NCBI RefSeq assembly: GCF_000002235.5
Contig: NW_022145555.1
Span: 1 to 64,000 of the forward strand
Direction: 5' to 3'
From: Strongylocentrotus purpuratus
Taxonomy: Eukaryota > Echinodermata > Echinoidea > Camarodonta > Strongylocentrotidae
Length of the DNA: 64,000 nucleotides
Numbering within the stretch: the stretch's first letter is position 1; each line of letters begins with the position of its first letter. Shown one piece after another: positions 55,378 through 64,000 of this stretch. The notes below the pieces were generated by a model. That model did no database searches. It saw only the letters and a program-made list of their open reading frames with translations, and was not told where the DNA came from. Made by a program: the position numbers and the translations under genes.

Positions 55378-56344
55378 AATGATGATTTATTGTGCAGTGC
55401 TCTACTTTCAATGTTGCTCGCCGAAAAATTTAATTTCTTTCTTATTATCCTTCGTTTCATGATGTTTTTCTTTCTAGAACGTTGTCATTTCGAAAAGTGC
55501 ACCAATTGCGGCATTATAAATGACGGCACGGAGGCCAAATACCCTTGAATTTCCAATATCAAAGTATGTCTTTCAATGTGCAAAAACAAGTTTATGTATT
55601 CGTATTCGTGTAAAATGTAAACGATAAGGCCTACAGCTATTGTGTAATTGAGGTAATGACATGTAATTGGTCCTTTATTTAATATTAAAATATGACCTTT
55701 AATGTACAGTACAAATTGTTTCATCCTTACCCTGTCTGTTTGATTTAATTCTAATAAAATGTCCGCAAATTTGAAAAACACTTGTTATCATGTACAAAAC
55801 CATGCGATTGGGCCTACCCATTTGTAAAGTGTAAAAGATTAGAATGAAAAAAAAAGAAAATTGTTTGGTTAATCAGTTATTTCGTTTGTCCGTTCTAGTT
55901 GCCCGTAACGAATCAAATACCTTTAATTTCCTCCCTCTCTCTCAATTTTTTTAAAATTTCATCTGTCAATGAGTATCTGTAATTGTCTAATATTCTACAT
56001 TAAAAAGCCTCGAATGAAAGAAAATACATTATAGCCTATTGATTATCATTTCAATATGTAATTTTTTTTTGTGAATTGTGAATTGCCTCAATGCGGATCA
56101 TCCAATGGTTGATTGGTTTGCATTGTGATTTTTTGACTGAAACATTTATTGATTGAATGATTGAAAGGTTGATTGAGTGAGTGATTGAGAACAACTATTT
56201 CCTTCAATACAAGCTGGACAAATACAGGACTGTAACATATTCTATAACGCCACCCCTTGGACAGTGGCGGTCCGCCTTGAGAAAAAAAAATCATGTAAAA
56301 ACACGTGATTTTTACCTTTTTTTGGGGGGGGGTTGGGATCCACC

Positions 56345-56534
56345 CGGTGGAATCAAGTCCGGTACGGCCGCAGCTGACCAAATGGCCTGCACTGCGAAGG
56401 ATCACGGTGGCAAAGTACCAGCAGGAAGCCCGGTCTCTCATATGCAGTCCTCCGGAAGCAAGGGCCAAAGCTCTAAAGGCGGAAGCAAGGGCCAAAGCTC
56501 TAAAGGCGGCGGCGGTGGCGGACGTAGGAAGTAG
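56345..56534 (+). pseudogene. Truncated type A second exon, copy 2
   Basis: Same structure, junction and QMAC change as the copy at 54678. The frame is intact to RRK, but no acceptor or exon 1 is present. The intact frame reflects recent duplication rather than demonstrated use. Confidence 0.8.
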
Positions 56535-57904
56535 ACTGGACATTCGGGACCGGTCAAGATATCAATGGTTGATCGAGGCGAACTAAATAGTCATTAAAAA
56601 AACATTGTTGACGTACAATTATTATTTTGATTCCAATTTTATCCCATCATGCCTGTACCCATGTTAAGTAGCATAAGCCTAGTAGGTGTGGGGTAGAGGG
56701 GTTCAAGGAGGACCAGCTAGCTCCTCCATTGATTGTTGACGACTCAACATATATCTACATTTGCTGGCTGTATCTGACGTGCATGTCAACCACGTTCGGT
56801 CTTCGCCGCCTTATAAAAAAAACCCTCATATGATTGACGCCTCGGAGTAGGCTAAGTCTAACGCTAATAAAAATTGCATTTAAAGGAGGTAATTTTTATT
56901 CAAGGAACTCCAGTCTACTCATTATTTTCCCTGAATTTTAAAGGAATAAAAGTAACCTTTAAAAATTTGCAAAGTTTCCCCAGGTTTTCATTGGCCAAAT
57001 GATAGCAAAGGTGATGATGATGATGATGATGATAATGATGATTTATTGTGCAGTGCTCTACTTTCAATGTTGCTCGCCGAAAATTTTAATTTCTTTATTA
57101 TTATCCTTCGTTTCATGATGTTTTTCTTTCTAGAACGTTGTCATTTCGAAAAGTGCACCAATTGCGGCATTATAAATGACGGCACGGAGGCCAAATACCC
57201 TTTAATTTCCAATATCAAAGTATGTCTTTCAATGTGCAAAAACAAGTATATGTATTCGTATTCCTGTAAAATGTAAACGATAAGGCCTACAGCTATTGTG
57301 TAATTGTAGTAATGACGTTTAATTGGTCCTTTATTTAATATTAAAATATGACCTTTAATGTACAGTACAAATTGTTTCATCCTTACCCTGTCTGTTTGAT
57401 TTAATTCTAATAAAATGTCCGCAAATTTGAAAAACACTTGTTATCATGTACAAAACCATGCGATTGGGCCTACCCATTTGTAAACTGTAAAAGATTAGAA
57501 TGAACAAAAAAGAAAATTGTTTGGTTAATCAGTTATTTCGTTTGTCCGTTCTAGTTGCCCGTAACGAATCAAATACCTTTAATTTCCTCCCTCTCTCTCA
57601 TTTTTTTTTAAATTTCATCTGTCAATGAGTATCTGTAATTGTCTAATATTCTACATTAAAAAGCCTCGAATGAAAGAAAACACATTATAGCCTGTTGATT
57701 ATCATTTCAATATGTAATTCTTTTTTGTGAATTGTGAATTGCCTCAATGCGGATCATCCAATGGTTGATTGGTTTGCATTGTGATTTTTTGACTGAAATA
57801 TCTATTGATTGAATGACTGAAAGGTTGATTGAGTGAGTGATTGAGAACAACTATTTCCTTCAATACAAGCTGGACAAATACAGGACTGTAACATATTCTA
57901 TAAC

Positions 57905-58885
57905 GCCGCCCCTTGGACAATGGCGGATCCAGGGGTCCGCCTTGAGAAAAAAAATCATGTAAAAACACGTGATTTTTACCTTTTTGGGGGGTTGGGACCC
58001 ACCCCCGGCGCTAAGGGGGGGGGGGGGGGGGAGGGTGCAAATTTTTTAATTTTCGACGACCCCCCAAAAAAATGTGCTAACTACCCCCCCCCCCCCCCCC
58101 CCTCCACCCCCACCCCCACTGAGCGACTTTTCGGCCGGCACGATTTTCAAATTTTCGGACCAAAAAAAAAAAAAAAAGTGTCCTCTTACCCCCCCCCCCC
58201 CCCCCCCCCCCAATTAAATTATCAATGATTAATTGCAATTTGCCCCGACCCATAACATAAACGAATCCTCTATGTGGGCATGCCTTGAACCATAATGCAT
58301 GTCCCTACAGAGGAATTTTACCTATTGGGGGCCGGGGGAAAATGCAATGAATTATTTGTCATTTATTCCATTTTCTTTCCTTTTTTTTGTTGGTATTTGT
58401 GGGGGCGGCGACGTACAGTGTACCCTAGCCCCCGCTGTGTACAGTTATGATTCGGTTGCTTAGCAATGGCCTCGTTACTGTGAAGCCCCATAATAAAAAC
58501 CGTGTCGATCAGCTATATTAGTGCCTTTTTGTGAGGCATTAATCCTCATTACTGTCAGTTATGACTTAAGGGCGTAGGTCCCCTAGTTGATTAGCATAGT
58601 AGCACACACATGCTTTATTAGTCAAGCAAAACAAACACTCGCGAATTATTATTCAATAAAATCTGAGAATGTATTTATTACTATAAGGAATAATCATTGT
58701 CAAAATCGTTCCATAAATTGGGGTAAAAATAATTATTCCACCCAGGCGCGTGAGCATGGGGGGGGGGTATTTTTTATGTGTGTATTTTTGAGGAAACCCC
58801 CCCCCCCCCCCTTTTGGTAATATATATTTTTTTTTTTTTTTTTATTTAAAAAAAAAAAAATTATATTAATGGCTGATCTAAAAAA
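57905..58885. repeat. Duplicate of the MITE and homopolymer mosaic at 49870-50830
   Basis: Starts ACAATGGCGGATCCAGGGGT, includes poly-G (58016-58031) and several poly-C tracts, the TTGCCCCGACCCATAAC block and half of the Tc1-type MITE (58395-58745). It matches 49870-50800 with changes mainly in homopolymer length. No gene is present. Confidence 0.7.
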
Positions 58886-59188
58886 AGTTGACCTTACCCC
58901 CCCCCCCCCAACGGAGACAAATGTCAAATTTCGAGACCCCCCTCCACCCCCCCCCCCCCCCCAAAAAAGTGTGCTCTTTCACCTTTTTGTTTGTCAATTA
59001 TGTCAAAGATACTGTAAGAGCTGGAACCACAATAAAATGAGACAACGAATTTGTAGACATGTGAAGTGCCTCGAATACAAACGTTTGGGTGAATTTCAGT
59101 GTTATTTTCCTTAAACCTGAGTTTTCTTTCTGTAATTGATTGATTAATTGGTCGATAGATTGGTTGATTGGGTGGTTTGGTGAAGGTA
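58886..59188. other. Homopolymer block, then type B-like 3' flank
   Basis: Poly-C tracts at 58900-58909 and 58946-58962 are followed by AATTATGTCAAAGATACTGT, GAGCTGGAACC and GTGAAGTGCCTCGAAT. These match the 3' flank of B genes (10410, 18660, 34430). No gene is present. Confidence 0.55.
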
Positions 59189-59559
59189 GCGAGGCAGGCG
59201 CGGATCCAGGATTTTCCAATAAGGGGGGCCGGAAATTTGAAAATTGCGCAAACAGTTTTTCAACTCAACATACCAATAGTGACAAGGTCATATTAGAAGC
59301 ACTATACCGATAATTTTTTTTTGACATTTTCATCGGGGGGGGGGGGAGGGCTGAAGCCTCTTGCCCGAAAAGTAATTTTCTGGTTTCACAATTCGGCTAG
59401 TGAGCGAAGCGAGCGAGCAAAAATTTGAGGATAATATGTATTTTGTGAAAGTGTTATTTATCACCAAAATATACGAGAAAAGATATAACAAATTCATATT
59501 CAGGCAGCTCGCTGTCCTCGCTGTCCCCTCCCCCCTCCCCCCCCCCCCCCCATTACGCG

Positions 59560-61580
59560 CAAAGCGCAGAAGCTTTAATGTTCACGAAATTATTAGAGAA
59601 AGAAGAGGATTCGTTGTACCGTTCTCGGTTAATTGTTAATCATTGTCTGAATTCAGTTTCCATACCCCCTCCCGCGCGAAGAGCGGAAGCTTTGACGTTT
59701 CATTTAATCATTAGAGAAAGAGTACCGTTCTCGACTCTTAAGCCTTGTCTGAATTGAGTCCCCCCCCCCCCTTCCCTATCCCGCGCGAAGCGCGGAAGCT
59801 TTGACGTTTCAATAAATTATTAGAGAAAGAAGACGATTCGTTGTACCATTCTCGATTCTTAATCACCGTCTGAATTCAGTTTCTATACCCCCTCCCACGC
59901 GAAACGCGGAAGCTTTGACGTTTCATTAAATCATTAAAGAAGAGTACCGTTCTTCACTCTTAATCCTTGTCTGAATTGAGTTCCCCCCTCTCCCGCGTGA
60001 AGCGCAAAAGCTTAACGTTTCATTAAATTATTAGAGAAAGAAGACGATTAGTTGTACCGATCTCGATTCCTAATCCTTGTCTGAATTGAGTTTTCCCCCC
60101 CCCCCCTCTCTCTCTCGCGAAGCGCAGAAGCCTTGACGTTTCATTCAATTATTGGAGAAAGAAGACGATTCGTTGTTCCGTTCTCGGTTCTTAATCATTG
60201 TCTGAATTCAGTTTCCCCCCTCCGCGCAAAGCGCGGAAGCTTTGACGTTTCATTGAATTATTAGAGAAAGAAGATGATTTGTTGTACCATTCTCGACTCT
60301 TATTCCTTGTCTGAATTCAGTTTTCCCCCTCCCGCGCGAAGCGCGGAAGCTTTGACCTTTAATAGTTTAATGAAATTATTAGAGAAAGAAGATAATTCGT
60401 TGTTCCATCTCGACCCTCAATCCTCCTCTGAATTCAGATTACCCCCTCAAGCGCAAAGCGCAGAAGCTTAACGTTTCATTAAATTATTAGAGAAAGAAGA
60501 CGATTCGTTGTACCGTTCTCGATTCTTAATCATTGTCTGAATTCCGTTTCCATACCCCCTCCCGCGCGAAGCGCGGAAGCTTTGACGTTTCATTAAATGA
60601 TTAGAGAAAGAGTACCGTTCTCGACTCTTAATCCTTGTCTGAATTGAGTTCCCCCCCCCCCCCCCTCTCCCGCGCAAAGCGCGGAAGCTTTGACGTTTCA
60701 TTAAATTATTAGAGAAAGAAGACGATTCGTTGTACCGTTCTCGGTTGTTAATCATTGTCTGAAATCAGTTTCCACCATCCGCGCGAAGCGCGGAAGCTTT
60801 GACGTTTCATTGAATTATTAGAGAAAGAAGATGATTCGTTGTTTCATTCTCGACTCTAAATCCTTGTCTGAATTCAGTTTTCCTCCTCCCGCGCGTAGCG
60901 CGTAAGCTTCTGATGCTTCATTAAATTATGAGAGAAAAAAGATGATTCGTTGTCTCATTCTCGATTCTTAATCCTTGTTTGAATTCATTTTCCACCTTCC
61001 GCGCGAGGCGCGGAAGCTCTGACCTTTCATAGTTTTAATGAAATTATTAGAGAAAGAAGATAATTCGTTGTTCCATTCCCGACTCTTAATCCTTCTCTGA
61101 ATTCAGTTTTCCCCTCCAGCGCAAAGCGCAGAAGCTTAAAGATAAACTTGAGTTCTGGTAAAAAAAAGAAAATGAATTCTCACAGAATCTAGCGAAACTA
61201 ACACTGAATGTTCAAGATTACAAATAAATGTCATGTGCCAAACAATTTTGGAAGAAAATGTATACTGGCTGAGTAATGAGCATAGAAAGATAAGGAAATC
61301 GGGGTAGTACTGGCCCCGACACCATGTGCGTTGTCCCATGTACATCTTCCTGTGTAAGTGATTGTTACTTTACCAAGACTCTGCCAAATTTATGATGATT
61401 TTGATGACTATAGAACCTTGCATTACACACCATTACTTGCATGCTATATGATCAACTTTTCTGATCCATTCCACACTTTTTCTTTCAAAATGCAATCGCA
61501 TTACCAGTACTCAAGTTTATCTTTAACGTTTCATTAAATTATTAGAGAAAGAAAATGATTTGTTGTACCGTTTTAGACTT
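59560..61580 (-). repeat. Satellite array with a CGCGCTTCGCGCG core, reverse orientation
   Basis: About 14 units of the satellite at 42440-44045 in reverse complement: CGCGAAGCGCGGAAGC, TTTGACGTTTCATTAAATTA, TTAGAGAAAGAAGACGATTC, GTTGTACCGTTCTCG. The last unit is split by the TTAA MITE at 61140-61522 and resumes to about 61580. The two arrays form a large inverted repeat around A2, A3 and the truncated copies. Confidence 0.85.
61140..61522. mobile_element. TTAA-target MITE inside the satellite
   Basis: Ends AGATAAACTTGAGTTCTGGT and the complement of AGATAAACTTGAGTACTGGT, with perfect TTAA flanks (61136-61139, 61523-61526). Neighbouring satellite units keep the empty site GAAGCTTAACGTTTC. It is related in reverse to 45936-46300. 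The internal 69-codon minus-strand frame is not supported as a gene. Confidence 0.85.
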
Positions 61581-61599
61581 GTCAAAAATGTTTTTTTTG

Positions 61600-62590
61600 T
61601 CTGCTCCTTTTTTCGTCCTATGTCCTCTTACTGCCCCTACCGCCCCTAGCTACGCATGCTTTAAAAGGAAAATGAAACAATCATAATTGTGATAGCATAC
61701 AATTAGGTCAGTAGAAATGAAAGGGAAAAAAGATCTATGTATACACCAACCATGAAATAATCGCGACCGGGAGCGTCATATCTTATTTTTGTGTTATCGG
61801 GCGAGGGCCGGAGCGGAGCGACCAAGCGAGATTTTGCAATGTATAATGCTAAAATTTTGCATTCTAGAAAATCCTTTAGTCCAATATGTACGTTCTTTCC
61901 GCTACATGTATATTTCTTTCTAGCTATATATCTAAATTTCCGGGGGACGTGTCTCTCTATCGGGCCCAGGATCGCCGCCGCTGTCCATTATCACTACCTA
62001 CATGAGTTCAAATAGAAGCACAAGCGAGTTGGTATGAGCTGAATCCAAATGAAGGGCAAAATAAGAGTTGTGAAGCGGCCCTACCGTTAATTTAAAATTT
62101 GACTGTTTAGTATATAGCTTCTATTTGAAAGACATCCAATACATTGTGCCCTTTTCAATTTTTGTCAAAAAGCAGGGGCTGTTTGAACGTTTAACTTTGA
62201 ATCCGTGGCTCGAGATTTTATGCGGCCGGCCCGGCCCCCTCTATTCAATAACGTTTCCCAAGCCTTCTGGAATGACCCCAAATCTCCGGATTACAGTTTT
62301 TCCCTTATTCGTCGTTACTGTCACTTAGCGCCATTTCCTTGTCTTTTCCCCTTTCTCACCCGACTTTTCTCTTCGCCTTCCCACCCCCCCCCCCCCCCAC
62401 CCACTCAGTGTTATCTAGGGTATGCGCATGTATGTTCCCTCTCTTAGTTTGAAAGCACCCCTTTATCTTCGGTGTGTAGAGTCAGTGCGGGCCGGATTTG
62501 TGTGTATTACGGGCCGGACTTTGTTGCGTGAAAAGTAACCCTTTATCGGAAATTTTGGGAACACAAAATCGATCCCTCCGACCCCGGAGT
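61600..62590. other. Unmatched interior of the composite insertion
   Basis: No gene is recognised. GGGCGAGGGCCGGAGCGGAG near 61799 mirrors AGTGAGCGAAGCGAGCGAGC near 59399. Short frames (for example 62125-62328) lack domains or promoter support. Confidence 0.45.
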
Positions 62591-62794
62591 GGGAGTGAGG
62601 TGGGGGATCTTCTTCTTCTTTTTCTTTCTCTCTCTCTCTCTTCTTTCTTTTCTCTTCTCTTTTCTTTTCTCTTCTCCTTTCTTTTCTCTTCTCCTTTTTT
62701 TCTTCTCTTCTCCTTTCTTTTTTTTTCTCTTTTTTTTTTGCGCCGTCCATAGGGGGCGCGGCCGTTTCGGCCCCCCCCCCTGGATCCGCCACTG

Positions 62795-63290
62795 GCGAGG
62801 GGCTCGAGCACTCTAAAACACTTTCGCATGCATTGAACTTATATATTCCAATCTGTTCCATACTTTGCCCATCCATGAATAATTCTTACAACGTTATACG
62901 ATTCACAGTTTGGAAGGGATGAAAGGAAGTGGTGACGTTAAACAATGCACTACATGACTGTGGTCAGGAAGTTTCAATAGCTGTAATAACAAACATACCG
63001 GTGAAAAGCTCGGCATGAATCCACATGATATTGATGTTTTATCTATCATGTCTATAAAAGGCACTTTACAAAAAAAGAGATCTTTTTTTTCCCTCGTAAA
63101 TACGGATAAAAAACGTTGTTCATAATTTTATCTCCCTTTGCATCAGATAAGCTATAGGGAATTTAAAGTGTGGTCCAAACCTGTCAGCTGTTTATCATGA
63201 TGTTTCGAACAATAAGGGCATCCGAATAGCCAAATTTAATGAGACATTTATTCTTCCAAACTGAGGTACACAAATAATTCCCAACCTTCT
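62795..63290. other. Flank between the composite insertion and the A4 promoter
   Basis: Positions 62801-63050 match the B-type flank at 35110-35370 (GGGGCTCGAGCACTC, ACTTTCGCATGCATT, AAAGCTCGGCATGAATCCA). From 63085 it matches the lead-in to A3 (50785-50990): CCCTCGTAAATACGGATAAA. No gene is present. Confidence 0.65.
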
Positions 63291-63294
63291 CTTT

Positions 63295-63560
63295 AAAGTC
63301 ACGATGTCGCAATCTATTGCAACTGCAGTCACTGACGTAACAAAATGTTGCAATAAAGACACCTTGTCAGGGCGAGATCACAGTGCATTGCGAAGTAATT
63401 TGAAGCCCCTGGAGGTACATCATATACGAACACTTCTGATTGGTAGGTGGAATAAAGACGCGGGCTCTGATTGGACAGGCGAGGTAATATTTCTCCGGAA
63501 GTGGGCGATGTGAATTGGGTGCACCTCGCCTTGATGCCCGATATAAAGACATCCGTAGTG
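63295..63560 (+). promoter_or_regulatory. A4 promoter, TATA box weakened
   Basis: TGACGTAA at 63333-63340, inverted CCAAT boxes GATTGG at 63438-63443 and 63468-63473, and CCGGAAGT at 63495-63502. The TATA element is changed to GATATAAAG at 63540. A (TA)n tract follows at 63560-63582. Confidence 0.7.
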
Positions 63561-63612
63561 ATATATATATATATATATATATCAATTTCAATATATCAAT
63601 TTCTATTTCAAT

Positions 63613-63674
63613 ATGAAACAAAGCAGTCTTGGTAGACTTCTTTTGACATCATCTGGAACAAATTGTCTGCGCAG
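63613..63674 (+). CDS. Type A gene A4, first exon only (cut by window end)
   Basis: ATG 63613 begins MKQSSLGRLLLTSSGTNC, then LR, and the 62-nt exon ends CGC-AG before GTAAGAG, in the same phase as the other copies. It differs from A3 exon 1 by few residues (T for A, C for R, R for H). About 325 bp of intron follow and match A1-A3 introns. The second exon would lie 1.2-2.3 kb further on, judging by A1-A3, and is outside the window, so I cannot say whether the gene is intact. Confidence 0.7.
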
Positions 63675-64000
63675 GTAAGAGAGTATCTATGTATTCGTTT
63701 TCATTGTTTTATTTATACAGGCAAAGTAAAATCATATCTTCTTTCCCATGTAGATAAGACAACCTTTAATGAAGAAACTTTCCATTTTATTTCAGTTATA
63801 AGTTCAGTTATTAAAAATTCAGTTCATATTTCCCTGAAATTGGGGTGGTCTTTTAGTTCATGGTAAAAATGATCTATGAAATAGAAAGTGATAGAGTAGC
63901 CTTATCTGTAGGCAGGGATACTACTGGATAGTGCTTTTAAAAGTTGCAAATGTTCTCCAGTTCTGTCAAGTGTCTTTAATATAATAAACTTCTTTTCATT

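Larger units (their letters stand above)
53011..57990 (+). repeat. Tandem 1,667-bp duplications of A3 exon 2 plus 3' flank
   Basis: CGGTGGAATCAAGTCCGG occurs at 53011, 54678 and 56345, exactly 1,667 bp apart each time. Each unit holds the 3' part of exon 2, the downstream flank, the (GATGAT)n tract and the CxxC segment, and ends in the AAACACGTGATTTTTACC plus poly-G junction. Units 1 and 2 are nearly identical, implying very recent unequal exchange. The third stretch's downstream part is closer to the A2 flank (CATTCGGGACCGGTCAAGAT). The third unit ends at 57990 in a different poly-G block. Confidence 0.85.
59195..62794. mobile_element. 3.6-kb composite insertion with CAG..CTG ends
   Basis: Left end CAGGCGCGGATCCAGG and right end CCTGGATCCGCCACTG are inverted repeats with few mismatches. 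The direct repeat GCGAGG flanks them (59189-59194 and 62795-62800). The uninterrupted relative GGTAGCGAGGGGCTCGAG is at 35105. Contents: poly-C tracts, the reverse-oriented satellite (59560-61580) with a nested TTAA MITE, about 1 kb without recognisable genes (61600-62590), and a polypyrimidine tract (62596-62750). A 6-bp duplication is unusual for hAT; the two ends could instead belong to different elements. Confidence 0.6.

Noticed and set aside
53817..57437. Antisense frame of 98 codons (MFFKFADILLEL...) repeated at about 49.1, 53.8, 55.5 and 57.1 kb
   Set aside because: Its repetition is explained by recent duplication of the flank. It overlaps the CxxC segment in antisense, and I see no promoter or splice signals.

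Overview
This is AT-rich metazoan nuclear DNA. It has GT-AG introns, CCAAT/TATA promoters, CR1/L2-like and Tx1-like LINEs, hAT-, Tc1/mariner- and TTAA-type MITEs, a decayed THAP-domain element, and many poly-G/poly-C, (TC)n and (TTGA)n tracts. The repertoire suggests a marine invertebrate, perhaps an echinoderm; that placement is inferred from general character and is weak. No bacterial genes, intact rRNA or tRNA genes, or CRISPR arrays were seen.

The only host genes I can support form one tandem family of small two-exon genes, all on the + strand. Each has a CCAAT/TATA promoter, a short first exon ending in phase 2 (C-x-HR motif), an intron starting GTAAGAG, and a second exon beginning A-TAC-AAT-ATG, so the join always reads ..HR-YNM... 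Type B encodes 56-57 aa: B1 8697-9687, B2 (broken) 16905-17874, B3 37396-38354. Type A encodes about 98-125 aa with a (GSKGQSSKG)n-GGGGGGRRK tail: A1 22068-23987, A2 44435-48489 with a tandemly duplicated second exon, A3 51367-53200, and A4 63613 onward, cut by the window end. Types A and B share promoter layout and exon 1, so they are paralogues. In A2 and A3 the exon 2 core resembles the SMP (seed maturation / LEA) motif, and the A3 N-terminus resembles a mitochondrial presequence. Both functional readings are inferences.

Layout: 0.48-1.99 kb satellite; 2.7-4.25 kb dead Tx1/L1-like LINE; 5.9-7.0 kb CR1/L2 fragment; 8.5-10.9 kb B1; 11.6-12.9 kb Tx1 fragment with a hAT MITE; 13.5-21 kb B2 locus, interrupted by a 2.1-kb foldback element; 21.7-26 kb A1; 26.3-27.2 kb Tc1-type hairpin MITE; 27.8-31.5 kb nearly intact minus-strand LINE; 31.6-36 kb noncoding; 36.4-41.5 kb B3 locus, a paralogous copy of the B2 locus; 41.7-44.06 kb insertion with a satellite array; 44.1-49.8 kb A2; 51-53.2 kb A3; 53-58 kb tandem 1,667-bp duplications carrying truncated A second exons; 59.2-62.8 kb composite insertion with the same satellite in reverse; 63.3 kb to the end A4.

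B2-A1 and B3-A2 look like two copies of an ancestral B-A gene pair. Later transposon insertions and unequal exchange have reshaped each copy, giving orphan promoters, truncated exons and a doubled exon.
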